Made by a program: the position numbers and the translations under genes
The notes under the pieces: generated by a model
Seen by the model: the letters and a program-made list of their open reading frames with translations, nothing else
The model's database searches: none
What the model was told of the DNA's origin: nothing
Source: Microvirga solisilvae
GTDB taxonomy: Bacteria; Pseudomonadota; Alphaproteobacteria; Rhizobiales; Beijerinckiaceae
Direction of reading: 5' to 3'
Length of the DNA: 64,000 bases
Assembly (NCBI RefSeq): GCF_022808595.1
Contig: NZ_JAKUCN010000007.1
Coordinates: 158,507 to 222,506, forward strand
In this document: positions 1-8,905 of the stretch, piece by piece
Layout of the letters: each line of letters starts with the position of its first letter
Numbering within the stretch: the stretch's first letter is position 1

Positions 1-1
1 T

Positions 2-358
2 CTGGAATGGGCCGGCTATACCGTGACCGACGTCAACGGCCTTACAGGCCTGCCGGAATATCGCAATGGTGGGCTTTTTCTTGATACTGGCGTCATCGCC
101 CTCAAAGATCCGGAAGACGCCAAAAAGGCACATGCGGTGGATTCCCCCCTCGTGGTGGAGTGGCGGGCCTTGACGGTTGCCCTTTTGGACCGCATTGCCG
201 ATCCCATACGCGCCAAGCTCAAGTTCACCGCCGAGGAGTTTCCCCTCGCGAAAGCCCTCGAAGGCGGCACCTGGGCGACAGGGCGCAGATTGGCCAAGGA
301 GAAGCGCGGCGACGGCTCGCCGCCTCTCAGCGTCATCAGTGACGGAACAGTGTTTTGA
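2..358 (+). CDS. DUF1688 (URC4/urg3 family) protein, C-terminal part
   Basis: The reading frame is open from the window edge, so only the last 118 codons are present and the start lies upstream. The visible segment contains the [22 protein letters not shown] stretch in shortened form (residues LEWAG to RNGG) and ends in a [16 protein letters not shown] tail, both of which I associate with DUF1688, the URC4/urg3 family of the fungal and bacterial URC uracil-degradation pathway. The biochemical role of URC4 is unknown. The stop lies 36 bases before the upp start, so the two genes are probably cotranscribed. The adjacency to a uracil phosphoribosyltransferase supports the assignment, because URC degradation begins with UPRTase in yeast. 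Confidence is limited by the truncation. Confidence 0.75.
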   Translation: MEWAGYTVTDVNGLTGLPEYRNGGLFLDTGVIALKDPEDAKKAHAVDSPLVVEWRALTVALLDRIADPIRAKLKFTAEEFPLAKALEGGTWATGRRLAKEKRGDGSPPLSVISDGTVF

Positions 359-393
359 GGATTGAGCCTATGACGACCAAGGGAGAAAAAAGC

Positions 394-1023
394 ATGCAAG
401 GCGTAACGGTGGTCGATCATCCGCTGGTTCAGCACAAGCTGACACTGATGCGCGACAAGGAGCGCTCCACGAAGGGTTTCCGCCAGCTGCTCAACGAAAT
501 CGGCATGCTCCTCTGCTACGAGGTCACCCGCGACCTGCCCATGGAGCGCATCGAGATCGAAACGCCGATGACCAAGATGGAAGGCGCGCAGATCGCCGGC
601 AAGAAGCTCGTCTTCGCCCCCATCCTGCGCGCGGGCGTCGGCTTCCTCGACGGCATGCTCACCCTCGTTCCCGCAGCCCGCGTGGCCCATATCGGCCTCT
701 ACCGCGATCCGGAATCGCTGCAGGCTGTCGAATATTATTTCAAGGCTCCGTCCGATCTTGCCGACCGCATGGTGCTCGTGCTCGACCCGATGCTCGCCAC
801 CGCAAACTCGGCCGTCGCCGCCATCGAGCGTCTGAAGGAGCGCGGCGCGAAAGATCTTCGCTTCGTCTGCCTGCTCGCAGCGCCCGAAGGTATCGAGCGC
901 CTGCGCAGCGCCCATCCCGACGTGCATATCTGGACCGCATCGATCGACGAGAAGCTCAACGACCACGGCTATATCGTGCCGGGCCTGGGTGACGCGGGCG
1001 ACCGCATGTATGGAACGCGCTAA
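394..1023 (+). CDS. upp: uracil phosphoribosyltransferase
   Basis: Converts uracil and PRPP to UMP in the cytoplasm. The 209-residue product matches the usual length and aligns by eye with the E. coli enzyme along its whole length: HPLVQHKL near residues 9-16, the PILRAG loop at 76-81, and the C-terminal [14 protein letters not shown] signature at 191-204. I chose ATG 394 because GGGAG sits 8 bases upstream and it gives family length; ATG 370 would add eight residues. One oddity is the PRPP-binding loop at 131-139, which reads DPMLATANS instead of the common DPMLATGGS. It follows a DUF1688 gene, so a role in uracil degradation as well as salvage is plausible. Confidence 0.95.
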   Translation: MQGVTVVDHPLVQHKLTLMRDKERSTKGFRQLLNEIGMLLCYEVTRDLPMERIEIETPMTKMEGAQIAGKKLVFAPILRAGVGFLDGMLTLVPAARVAHIGLYRDPESLQAVEYYFKAPSDLADRMVLVLDPMLATANSAVAAIERLKERGAKDLRFVCLLAAPEGIERLRSAHPDVHIWTASIDEKLNDHGYIVPGLGDAGDRMYGTR

Positions 1024-1071
1024 AGCCTGATATTGTTAGCGCTGTGACACGCCGCAACATGGATTAGCACC

Positions 1072-1974
1072 TTGCGCTTCATCGTCGCCGATTGGGGAAC
1101 GACCCGCTTCCGTGGCTATCTGATCGAGAACGAAACCATTCTCGATCAGGTCTCGTCGGACGAGGGCGTTTCGGCCTTGCAAAAGGGTCAGCATCGCGAC
1201 GTGTTCCTCAAGCATTGCAAGCAATGGCTCGATGCGGAACCGAATGCGCCTGTGCTGCTTGTCGGCATGGTCGGAAGCCGCGAGGGATGGCGCGAAGCGC
1301 CTTATGCCATCTGCCCAGCAGGCCCTGCAGAAATCGCACAGGCCCTTGTGCCGGTGGATCTCGAGAACGGCCGCAAGGCTCACATCATTCCAGGCCTTTT
1401 CTGCGAGCCTGCACCTGGCGCTGCCGATGTGATGCGCGGCGAGGAAACGCTGGTGCTCGGCACCGGCGTCGAGAACGGCCTCATCTGTTCCGCAGGCACG
1501 CATCCCAAATGGATTTTGATGCGCGATGGACGCATCGAGCGTTTCGCCACTTACATGACGGGCGAGATGTATGCGCTGTTGCGCGAGCATTCCATGATCG
1601 GACGTCCTGCAACGGAGCCCGCCGATCAGAAGGGTTTCGACTTGGGGCTCGATGCGGCGGAGCGCAATGCGGGTGAGGCTCGCGTGGGCTTGCTGCATCT
1701 GCTCTTCTGCGCACGCGCCGCCGTCGTGTCCGGACGCATGGCGAGCAATCTGCTCGCACCCTATCTCTCAGGCCTTCTCACGGGCGACGAGATCAACGGC
1801 GCGCTCGCGCAATTCGGACGCCCGGACACCGTCACCATTCTCGCCAGTCAGGAACGCGCGGATCTTTATGTTCACGCGCTTGCACGACACGGCATCAAGA
1901 CGGAACTGAAAATTCCTCAGCAAGCCCTGCTTGCCGGGCTGGCGCGGATCGTGCGCCAACATTCCCAGAGCTGA
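1072..1974 (+). CDS. dgoK: 2-dehydro-3-deoxygalactonokinase
   Basis: Predicted to phosphorylate 2-dehydro-3-deoxy-galactonate with ATP, a step of the De Ley-Doudoroff galactonate route. The 300-residue protein has the family's N-terminal phosphate loop DWGTTRFRGYLI (from residue 7), the GMVGSREGWREAPY block, DVMRGEETLVLG, and a later CSAGTHPKWILMRDG block followed by the MTGEMYALLREHS segment. The start is a TTG; the nearest ATG (1059) runs into a stop after two codons. No aldolase, galactonate dehydratase or transporter lies next to it in the window, so its partner enzymes must be elsewhere. The spacing from upp (48 bases) allows cotranscription, but a functional link is not evident. Confidence 0.88.
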   Translation: MRFIVADWGTTRFRGYLIENETILDQVSSDEGVSALQKGQHRDVFLKHCKQWLDAEPNAPVLLVGMVGSREGWREAPYAICPAGPAEIAQALVPVDLENGRKAHIIPGLFCEPAPGAADVMRGEETLVLGTGVENGLICSAGTHPKWILMRDGRIERFATYMTGEMYALLREHSMIGRPATEPADQKGFDLGLDAAERNAGEARVGLLHLLFCARAAVVSGRMASNLLAPYLSGLLTGDEINGALAQFGRPDTVTILASQERADLYVHALARHGIKTELKIPQQALLAGLARIVRQHSQS

Positions 1975-2003
1975 ACGCTCACTCTCCACTCAGGTCAAAA
2001 TCA

Positions 2004-3386
2004 ATGCCTCATGCGCTTCTCGCCACGTCCTCCGAAAACTCGCTTCCGATCTGGCTCGTGACGGAGAGCACCTGGAGCAGCATTTCCGAAAAGCTGCCGA
2101 AGACGGCTCAAGGCTTTGCGAGGGCGCAAGGCTTCGAAGGCAAGGTGGGCAGCCATTGCCTGCTGCCCGATGCGGACGGCAATCTCTTCGGCGTCGCCTT
2201 CGGCCTTGCGGACGAGAATGCCAAGCAGCGTGATCCCTTCGCCGTCGGCAAGCTCGCAACGATCCTGCCCGATGGCATTTATCGTTTCGAAAACGATGTG
2301 CCCGATGCAGCGCTTGCAACGCTCTCCTGGATTCTCGCTTCTTATGGCTTCACCCGCTATCGCAAACGCGCTGAGAAATCCGTCCGCCTCGTCACGCCAA
2401 AAGGCGTCGATGCGGAGGAAGTGACGCGCATCGCTAATGCGGTTTTCCGCAGCCGCGATCTCGTCAACATTCCGACGAGCGATCTCGGCCCCGACGGCAT
2501 CGAGGCGGCTGCGCGCCAGGTCGCCGAGGCGCATGGCGCGAAGTTCACCAGCATCGTCGGCGACGATCTGCTGAAGCAGAATTTTCCGATGATCCATGCG
2601 GTCGGTCGCGCCTCCGCCACGCCGCCGCGCCTCATCGACTTCACCTGGGGCAATGCCAATGCTCCGCGCATCACGCTCGTCGGTAAGGGTGTCGCCTTCG
2701 ACACCGGTGGCCTCGACATCAAGCCTGCTTCCTCCATGCTGATGATGCGCAAGGACATGGGCGGCGCCGCCGCAACACTCGCGCTCGCCGACATGATTAT
2801 GGGTGCGAAGCTTCCCGTGCGCCTGCGCGTGCTCATCCCCGCCGTCGAGAACTCGATCTCGAGCAACGCCTTCCGCCCTGGCGACATTCTCAACAGCCGC
2901 AAAGGCATCACGGTGGAGATCGGCAACACGGATGCGGAAGGCCGCCTCATCCTCGGCGACGCACTGGCGCTCGCGGACGAGGAGAAGCCGGATCTCATCG
3001 TCGATTTCGCCACGCTCACCGGCGCCGCCCGCGTGGCTCTCGGCCCGGAGCTGCCGCCCTTCTTCACGGATGATGACGAGCTCGCCCTCGACATCGCCCG
3101 CACCGGCATGGAGGTGAACGACCCCGTGTGGCGCATGCCGCTTTGGTCTCCCTATATGAGCCAGCTTGACTCGAAATATGCGGACATGAACAACACGGGC
3201 GGGCCGATGGCTGGCTCCGTCACCGCAGCTCTGTTCCTGCGCCGCTTCGTCTCCGACGCCAAGGCCTATGTGCATTTCGACATCTTCGCCTGGAACAACT
3301 CCACCCGCCCCGGCCGTCCGGAAGGTGGCGAAGTGCAGGCCGCGCGCCTGATGTATGCCCTCCTGAAGAAGCGCTACGCTTCGTAA
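2004..3386 (+). CDS. M17 leucyl aminopeptidase family protein
   Basis: A cytosolic two-metal aminopeptidase that removes N-terminal residues from peptides. The 460-residue protein carries the M17 catalytic core: GKGVAFDTGGLDIKP (residues 227-241, ligands Lys228 and Asp233), KDMGGAA (Asp251) and the family signature NTDAEGRLILGDAL (308-321, Asp310, Glu312 and Arg314). The N-terminal 150 residues are divergent, as is normal for the family. It is shorter than the roughly 500-residue PepA proteins and resembles the form found beside NlpC/P60 genes in Hyphomicrobiales, so I leave the symbol blank. It is followed by a MarR-type gene and then an NlpC/P60 gene, possibly one peptide-turnover unit. Confidence 0.92.
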   Translation: MPHALLATSSENSLPIWLVTESTWSSISEKLPKTAQGFARAQGFEGKVGSHCLLPDADGNLFGVAFGLADENAKQRDPFAVGKLATILPDGIYRFENDVPDAALATLSWILASYGFTRYRKRAEKSVRLVTPKGVDAEEVTRIANAVFRSRDLVNIPTSDLGPDGIEAAARQVAEAHGAKFTSIVGDDLLKQNFPMIHAVGRASATPPRLIDFTWGNANAPRITLVGKGVAFDTGGLDIKPASSMLMMRKDMGGAAATLALADMIMGAKLPVRLRVLIPAVENSISSNAFRPGDILNSRKGITVEIGNTDAEGRLILGDALALADEEKPDLIVDFATLTGAARVALGPELPPFFTDDDELALDIARTGMEVNDPVWRMPLWSPYMSQLDSKYADMNNTGGPMAGSVTAALFLRRFVSDAKAYVHFDIFAWNNSTRPGRPEGGEVQAARLMYALLKKRYAS

Positions 3387-3461
3387 AGGATAGCGGCAAA
3401 GACAGGTTGCATCGTTCGTTGTGGGCCCGAATAATCCGGGTCCGTAACGAACGGATGCCTC

Positions 3462-3809
3462 ATGTCCATCGAGCTGCGCGCTCTGCAATCCCTCACGCTT
3501 TGGCACGATGTCCATCTCGAGCTCGTGCATCAAGGCGGAGACCTCTCCTCCCGGCAGATCGCCATTCTGCTCACGATCTATCTGGAGCCGCCGCCTCATA
3601 CGGTGCGCGGGCTCGCCGCCAAGCTCAAGGTGACGAAGCCCGTCATCACCCGCGCCCTCGACACGCTGGGCAAGCTCGACCTCGTCTCCCGCCGCCGCGA
3701 TGAGGCGGATCGGCGCAATGTGATCATCCAGCGTACGGTCGCTGGCGCTTTGGCCGTGGAACGGCTAGGAGACACCATTACCGCCCGTGCCAAGGAGCTG
3801 CCCCGATGA
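3462..3809 (+). CDS. MarR family transcriptional regulator
   Basis: A short (115-residue) winged-helix DNA-binding protein. The centre shows the MarR helix-turn-helix pattern: SSRQIAILLTIYLE, then HTVRGLAAKLKVTKPVITRAL as recognition region, then the wing SRRRDEADRRNVIIQRT. The N-terminal and C-terminal dimerisation helices are shorter than in typical 140-residue MarR proteins. Its stop codon overlaps the start of the following NlpC/P60 gene (ATGA at 3806-3809), which indicates translational coupling. It probably regulates its own operon, but no operator was recognised. The ligand is unknown. Confidence 0.85.
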   Translation: MSIELRALQSLTLWHDVHLELVHQGGDLSSRQIAILLTIYLEPPPHTVRGLAAKLKVTKPVITRALDTLGKLDLVSRRRDEADRRNVIIQRTVAGALAVERLGDTITARAKELPR

Positions 3810-4657
3810 GTTTCGACCGCCGCATCACCCCCGTCCGTGCCGATCTGGCGGACGAGAAGCTTCGCGGGCAAGTCGAGGCCGAGCGCTTTACGACTGGGAC
3901 GGTGAAGCGCGTCATCGCCACCTTCTCTCCCCTGCACCGTCATCCTTCCCGGGAGGCGCCCGTGGATACGCAGGCGATCTTCGGCGAATCTGTCACCGTC
4001 TATGACGAGCACGAGGGCTGGGCCTGGGTGCAGTTGCAGGACGACGGCTATGTAGGCTACCTGCCGAGCGTCGTTCTGGGCGACCCAGGACCGAAGGCGA
4101 CGCACAAGGTCGCGGCGATCCGCACCTTCATCTATCCCGGCCCCAACCTGAAGCTCCCGCACATCGACCTTCTGACCATGAACTCGAAGGTCGCGATCAT
4201 CGGCACCGAAGGCGATTACGCAAAGATGGCGGATGGCGGCTGGCTCTATGCCCCGCATCTGGCAAGCATCGATGCGCGCGAGACGGATTACGTGAGCGTT
4301 GCCGAGCGCTTCCTGCACACGCCCTATCTCTGGGGCGGCAAGACGAGCCTTGGCATCGACTGTTCAGGTTTGGCGCAAACCGTGCTGAATGCAGCGGGCA
4401 TCAAGGCGCCGCGCGACAGCGACATGCAGGAACGCGAGCTCGGCACCGTCATTGAGGTGAAGCCAGATCTCAGCGGCCTCAAGCGCGGCGATCTGGTGTT
4501 CTGGAAAGGCCATGTGGGCCTGATGATGGATGCAACGAACTTCATCCACGCCACCGGCCACAGCATGACCGTGATGATCGAGCCGCTCTCGGTTGCGGAA
4601 GAGCGCATCCGCCGCACGAGCTACGGCCCGATCAGTTCGATCAAGCGCTTCGGTTAA
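3806..4657 (+). CDS. NlpC/P60 family peptidoglycan hydrolase (C40 peptidase)
   Basis: A 283-residue protein with two SH3-like regions (roughly 28-90 and 100-155) followed by an NlpC/P60 papain-like domain. The catalytic residues are visible: Cys186 in GIDCSGLAQ, His236 in WKGHVGLMM and His248 in FIHATG. Such enzymes cleave the D-Glu/meso-DAP bond of murein stem peptides. No signal peptide is evident, which suggests a cytoplasmic role in recycling murein peptides or a non-classical export route. The adjacent M17 aminopeptidase fits peptide recycling. The 3' end overlaps the convergent ghrA-like gene by four bases. Confidence 0.92.
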   Translation: MSFDRRITPVRADLADEKLRGQVEAERFTTGTVKRVIATFSPLHRHPSREAPVDTQAIFGESVTVYDEHEGWAWVQLQDDGYVGYLPSVVLGDPGPKATHKVAAIRTFIYPGPNLKLPHIDLLTMNSKVAIIGTEGDYAKMADGGWLYAPHLASIDARETDYVSVAERFLHTPYLWGGKTSLGIDCSGLAQTVLNAAGIKAPRDSDMQERELGTVIEVKPDLSGLKRGDLVFWKGHVGLMMDATNFIHATGHSMTVMIEPLSVAEERIRRTSYGPISSIKRFG

Positions 4658-5595
4658 TAGCCCCGCGCCCGATCCACCATGTTCTCGAACGACTCTCCCG
4701 CCTCGTGGCGGAGGATCTGCTGCGCGATGTAGCGCGCCGTCGCCTCCGGCTCGCTCACGGCTGCATTGTGCGGCGTGATGGTGACGCGCGGATGCGCCCA
4801 GAGCGGAGAGGATTCCGGCAGCGGCTCCTTCTCGAACACGTCGAGAGTTGCGGCCTTCAGCGTTCCATCGTCGAGGCAGGTGAGAATATCGCTCTCCACC
4901 TGCAAGCCTCCGCGACCCGCATTGATCAGCACCGGGCCGCCCAGCCTGCCGTCCTGCGCGAGCTTCTTGAACAAACTGCGGTTGAGAATGCCGCGCGTAT
5001 CGGGCGTGAGCGGGATAAGTGCGATGAGAATGTCCGTGCGGGCAAGAAACTCATCAAGCCCGTTGTCGCCGGAATAAACCTTGAAGCCTTCCACGCTCTT
5101 CGACGTGCGGCTCCAGCCTGCTACATCGAAGCCCATCATCTTGAGTTTTGCGGCAGCATCCTGCCCCAGTACGCCGAAGCCCATGATGCCGACGCGCACG
5201 TCAGAGGCGATCGGCGGCGAGCGATCCGGCTCCCAACGCTTGGCGCGTTGCGCTTCCGAGAAGCGCGCATGATCGCGCAGATACATGAGTGAATGCATCA
5301 CCATGTATTCGCTCATGCGGTGGGTGAGATCGTCCTGCGCCACGCGCACGATGGGCGCAGCGGGAAGATCGGGATAGCCCATCAGATGATCGACACCTGC
5401 GCCGAGCGAGAAGATCGCCTGCAGGTTCGGCAGGTTGTCGAGGCTCCCCGGCTTCGGGCCCCAGGTCGCCACGTAGCGGATTTTGCTTCTGTCGAATTCC
5501 TCGCCGAGCACCACGATCTCGCGGCCCGGCAGATGACGCGTGAAGCGTTCCACCCAGGGCTGCGTTTCCCAGGTAACGGCGACGAGAAGACTCAC
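4654..5595 (-). CDS. ghrA: glyoxylate/hydroxypyruvate reductase A-type 2-hydroxyacid dehydrogenase
   Basis: A D-2-hydroxyacid dehydrogenase expected to reduce glyoxylate or hydroxypyruvate with NAD(P)H. The 313-residue protein carries the Rossmann motif VGIMGFGVLGQDAA (near residue 139), the INAGRGGLQVESDIL block, the LDVFEKEPLPESSPLW block and the catalytic His in ITPHNAAVSEP. It matches the length of E. coli GhrA (312). It begins with GTG, overlapping the deoA stop codon (GTGA), so it is the translationally coupled last gene of the nucleoside operon. That position is unusual. It may dispose of C2/C3 products of deoxyribose breakdown, but that is inference. Confidence 0.88.
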   Translation of the reverse strand: MSLLVAVTWETQPWVERFTRHLPGREIVVLGEEFDRSKIRYVATWGPKPGSLDNLPNLQAIFSLGAGVDHLMGYPDLPAAPIVRVAQDDLTHRMSEYMVMHSLMYLRDHARFSEAQRAKRWEPDRSPPIASDVRVGIMGFGVLGQDAAAKLKMMGFDVAGWSRTSKSVEGFKVYSGDNGLDEFLARTDILIALIPLTPDTRGILNRSLFKKLAQDGRLGGPVLINAGRGGLQVESDILTCLDDGTLKAATLDVFEKEPLPESSPLWAHPRVTITPHNAAVSEPEATARYIAQQILRHEAGESFENMVDRARGY

Positions 5596-6914
5596 GATTT
5601 CGCTCCGATGCGTTCGAGGATCATCGCACCGGACGTCGCCTTGGCGTCGCCGAGCGCATAAGCCGCGCGCACCATACGCTCGGCTGCCTGCGCAGCCTCT
5701 TCGCTGCGTGCGTGGACGATGGCGAGCGGGCGGTTGGCATCGACCGTCTCGCCGATCTCGGCAAGCTGCGTGAGACCGACCGCGTGATCGATGGGATCCT
5801 GCGGACGCGTGCGGCCGCCGCCAAGCGCCACGACAGCAACGCCCACATCGCGCGTGGCGACGCTCTGCACGATGCCGGAGCGCTCCGCATGGATCGCACG
5901 AACCACCGGGGCCGCCTGCAGATGCTTGCCGTGGTTCTCCAGGAAGTCGGAAGGCCCGCCGAGTGCGCTCACCATGCGCTGGAAGACTTCCGCTGCCTTG
6001 CCCGAAGAAATCGCGTTCTCGATTTTTTCGCGCGCGTCCTTGATGTCGGCGGCGATCCTGCCGAGCACAAGCATCTCGGCAGACAGTTCCACCGTCACCT
6101 CGTGGAAGCGCTTCTCGCGCTTGCGGCCTGTCAGGTAATCCACCGCATAGGCCATCTCGACGGCGTTGCCCGCAGCGGAGGCGAGCGACTGGTTCATGTC
6201 GGTGAGCAATGCGCTCGTCGGCAGGCCCGCGCCATTGGCGACGAGCACAAGGCTCTCAGCGAGAGCGCGCGCATCCTTCGCGTTGTCCATGAATGCGCCG
6301 GAGCCGAACTTCACGTCCATCACGAGGCCATGGAGGCCTGCGGACAGTTTCTTCGAGAGAATGGAGGCTGTGATGAGATCGATGGATTCCACCGTCGCCG
6401 TCACGTCACGGATGGCGTAAAGGCGCTTGTCGGCAGGAGCGAGATCCGCCGTCTGGCCGATAATGGCGCAGCCGACGTCGCGCGTCACACAGCGGAAGGT
6501 ATCGATATCGGGCTGCGTGACATAGCCCGGAATGGAATCGAACTTGTCGAGCGTGCCGCCCGTATGGCCGAGGCCGCGACCGGAAATCATCGGCACGTAG
6601 CCACCGCAGGCTGCGACTGCCGGGCCGAGCGCGAGGCTCACCGTATCGCCCACGCCGCCGGTGGAGTGCTTGTCGAGCACGGGGCCCGGCAGATCCCATT
6701 TCAGCACTTCGCCCGAGTTCATCATGGCCTGCGTCAGCGCCACGCGCTCCGGCACGGAGAGACCGCGAAAGAAGATCGCCATGGCGAATGATGCCGCCTG
6801 ACCTTCGGAGACATGGCCCGAGGTGAGGCCTTGGATGAAGTGGTGGATCTCTTCAGCGTTGAGCGTTGCGCCGTCGCGCTTGCGGCGGATGATTTCCTGA
6901 GGAAGAAGCGTCAT
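5592..6914 (-). CDS. deoA: thymidine phosphorylase
   Basis: Phosphorolyses thymidine and deoxyuridine to the base and 2-deoxyribose 1-phosphate. The 440-residue protein has the glycosyltransferase-family-3 phosphate-binding motif DKHSTGGVGDTVSLALGP starting near residue 81, the SGRGLGHTGGTLDKFDSIPG block, and VMDVKFGSGAFMD. Length equals that of E. coli DeoA. It is preceded by deoC with a 3-base gap and followed by the ghrA-like gene with overlap. It supplies deoxyribose 1-phosphate for catabolism, but the phosphopentomutase (deoB) that would convert it to the 5-phosphate is not in the window. Confidence 0.96.
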   Translation of the reverse strand: MTLLPQEIIRRKRDGATLNAEEIHHFIQGLTSGHVSEGQAASFAMAIFFRGLSVPERVALTQAMMNSGEVLKWDLPGPVLDKHSTGGVGDTVSLALGPAVAACGGYVPMISGRGLGHTGGTLDKFDSIPGYVTQPDIDTFRCVTRDVGCAIIGQTADLAPADKRLYAIRDVTATVESIDLITASILSKKLSAGLHGLVMDVKFGSGAFMDNAKDARALAESLVLVANGAGLPTSALLTDMNQSLASAAGNAVEMAYAVDYLTGRKREKRFHEVTVELSAEMLVLGRIAADIKDAREKIENAISSGKAAEVFQRMVSALGGPSDFLENHGKHLQAAPVVRAIHAERSGIVQSVATRDVGVAVVALGGGRTRPQDPIDHAVGLTQLAEIGETVDANRPLAIVHARSEEAAQAAERMVRAAYALGDAKATSGAMILERIGAKS

Positions 6915-6917
6915 TGT

Positions 6918-7679
6918 TCAATATGCTCCGGTGGCCGCTTGGCCTTCCCGTCCTTCGATGGCGGCGATCAGCGTGTCGTAGACGCTGCTCGCGCCGATGC
7001 GAAAGGTCTGTGGCGTGGCCCAGCCTGCACCCATGATGCGGTCTGCGAGTTCAAGATAGAGTTTTGCATCAGCCACCGTGCGGATGCCGCCCGAAGGCTT
7101 GAGACCCAGATTGCGTCCGGAGGCCTTGATGGCGTTGAGCATGATCTCGGCTGCTTCCGGCGTGGCGGAAACAGGAGACTTGCCGGTCGATGTCTTGATG
7201 AAGTCAGCGCCTGCTTCGATCGACAGGCGGCTTGCCGCCGCGATCAGTTGCGCGTCCTTCAGTTCGCCGGTCTCGAGAATGACTTTCAGAAGCCGGCCAT
7301 GATCGACGAGGTCGCGCACGGCTTCCACCATCTCGATTGCGATAGTCAGGTCGCCACGACGAACGGCGCTATAGGGCAGCACGAGATCGATCTCGTTCGC
7401 ACCGTCGGAAAGCGCTTCCTTCGTGTCGTCGACCACGCGATCCACATCTTCACCGCCAGCGGGGAAGTTCACCACCGTTGCGATGCGAACAGGCGAGCCC
7501 TTCAGGTTTTCCTGCGCGCGCTTCACGAATTGCGGCCACACGCAGACAGCAGCCACGGGACCGCGCGGATCGAGCGCTTTCTTGCACAGCGCATCGATGG
7601 CCTGATCGGTGCAGTTGTCGTTGAGGTCGGTGAGATCGAGGCAGCGCAGCGCCCGCTGGGCGATTGATGCGTCAGACAT
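6918..7679 (-). CDS. deoC: deoxyribose-phosphate aldolase
   Basis: Cleaves 2-deoxyribose 5-phosphate to glyceraldehyde 3-phosphate and acetaldehyde. The 253-residue TIM-barrel protein shows the Schiff-base lysine in ADFIKTSTGK (Lys162), the second catalytic lysine in LGLKPSGGIR (Lys194), and Asp98 in NEIDLVLPY, which correspond to Lys167, Lys201 and Asp102 of E. coli DeoC. It lies between the purine nucleoside phosphorylase and deoA genes with gaps of three to four bases, so it is part of the same transcript. Confidence 0.96.
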   Translation of the reverse strand: MSDASIAQRALRCLDLTDLNDNCTDQAIDALCKKALDPRGPVAAVCVWPQFVKRAQENLKGSPVRIATVVNFPAGGEDVDRVVDDTKEALSDGANEIDLVLPYSAVRRGDLTIAIEMVEAVRDLVDHGRLLKVILETGELKDAQLIAAASRLSIEAGADFIKTSTGKSPVSATPEAAEIMLNAIKASGRNLGLKPSGGIRTVADAKLYLELADRIMGAGWATPQTFRIGASSVYDTLIAAIEGREGQAATGAY

Positions 7680-7683
7680 GGTA

Positions 7684-8490
7684 TCAAAGCTCCGCGACGA
7701 AGGAACGGATAAGACGCTTGAACTTCTCGGAGGCTTCCGCCGCCGTGTCCTTGGTTTCCTGGTGCGAGGGCGAAGCGCCTTCGATGCCCGCAGCGAGGTT
7801 GGTCACCACCGAGATTGCAGCAACCCGCAGCCCGTAATAGCGCGCGAGGATCACCTCCGGCACGGTGGACATGCCCACGAGATCACCGCCGAGCACCTGC
7901 ACCATCTTGATTTCGGCGGGCGTTTCGAAGCTCGGGCCCGAGAGCCAGGCATAGACGCCTTCAGGCAGATCGATGCCACTCTTCTTTGCCGCGCGCTGCA
8001 ATACCTCGCGCAAGGCGGGATCGTAGGCATCGGTGAGAGAGACGAACCGGCCTTCAGTGTGATCGCGCAACAGCGGGTTCGCGCCGGAAAGATTGAGGTG
8101 ATCGTTGATCGCCACAAGGCTGCCGGGGCGGATCGAGGCGCGCACGGAACCTGCCGCATTGGTGGCCACCAGCACCGGAATGCCGAGCTCCTTCACAAAG
8201 GCGACGGGCAGGCGCATCGCGCCCGCATCGCCTGTCTCATAATAATGCGCGCGGCCCTGGAACAGCAGTACGCGCTTTCCTTCAAGGGTGCCCGCAACGA
8301 GCTTGCCCGCATGGCCGGAGACGCCGCTCTTCGGGAAATGCGGGATGTCGGCGTAAGCGAGGCTCACCGCATCGCTCAGCTCATCGACTAGAGTGCCGAG
8401 GCCGGTACCGAGCACGAAGGCGGCATCGAAGCGGCCATCGAAGCCGCGAGCGCGCACGAATTCGGCGGCCTGTTGAACGTTCTGTTGCAT
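7684..8490 (-). CDS. purine-nucleoside phosphorylase (trimeric class)
   Basis: Splits purine nucleosides with phosphate to give free purine base and (deoxy)ribose 1-phosphate. The 268-residue protein has the features of the trimeric, mammalian-like class: VLGTGLGTLVDEL near the start, the HAGKLVAG and RAHYYE phosphate-site blocks, VATNAAGSVRASIRPG, the SGPSFETPAEIKM purine-site block, GMSTVPEVI and VVTNLAAGIEG. The class is often named PunA or DeoD-like; I leave the symbol blank because naming varies. It sits between cdd and deoC in the nucleoside operon. Confidence 0.94.
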   Translation of the reverse strand: MQQNVQQAAEFVRARGFDGRFDAAFVLGTGLGTLVDELSDAVSLAYADIPHFPKSGVSGHAGKLVAGTLEGKRVLLFQGRAHYYETGDAGAMRLPVAFVKELGIPVLVATNAAGSVRASIRPGSLVAINDHLNLSGANPLLRDHTEGRFVSLTDAYDPALREVLQRAAKKSGIDLPEGVYAWLSGPSFETPAEIKMVQVLGGDLVGMSTVPEVILARYYGLRVAAISVVTNLAAGIEGASPSHQETKDTAAEASEKFKRLIRSFVAEL

Positions 8491-8499
8491 GTTCGTCTC

Positions 8500-8904
8500 T
8501 TATCTGTCCGTCAGGTTGTCCGGCCCAAACGAGAAGGGCAGCAACTCTTCTAGGGTAAAGCTCTTGCGGATGCCTTCAGGGCCCGCGACGTGAATTTTGG
8601 TATCGGGCGAGGCGAATTCGCGGATGCGCTGACGGCAACCGCCGCAGGGCGTGCAGAGCAGATCGCCCTCGCCCATCACCACGATTTCTGTGATGCGATT
8701 TGCGCCGCCTGCGATCATGGCGGAGATCGCTCCCCCTTCCGCGCAGGCGCCAACGGGATAAGCCGCGTTCTCCACATTGCATCCGGTGAAGATGCGCCCA
8801 TCGGGCGCCGCGATGGCGGCACCGACCTTGAAGCGCGAATAAGGCGCATAGGCCTTGGCCTGAATCGTCTTGGCCGCTTCGAACAACGTATCGAGAGAAG
8901 CCAT
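8500..8904 (-). CDS. cdd: cytidine deaminase
   Basis: Deaminates cytidine and deoxycytidine to uridine and deoxyuridine. The 134-residue product is the short, tetrameric type. Zinc ligands and catalytic glutamate are present as CAEGGAIS (Cys54, Glu56) and PCGGC (Cys87, Cys90), and the NVENAAYP substrate segment is at 44-51. One base separates it from the upstream permease gene. Its product feeds the phosphorylase encoded downstream. Confidence 0.96.
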   Translation of the reverse strand: MASLDTLFEAAKTIQAKAYAPYSRFKVGAAIAAPDGRIFTGCNVENAAYPVGACAEGGAISAMIAGGANRITEIVVMGEGDLLCTPCGGCRQRIREFASPDTKIHVAGPEGIRKSFTLEELLPFSFGPDNLTDR

Positions 8905-8905
8905 C

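Noticed and set aside
2001..3599. Very long minus-strand open frame (532 codons) opposite the aminopeptidase gene
   Set aside because: It is the antisense shadow of a GC-rich gene with clear M17 motifs; its translation is low-complexity and unlike any protein family.
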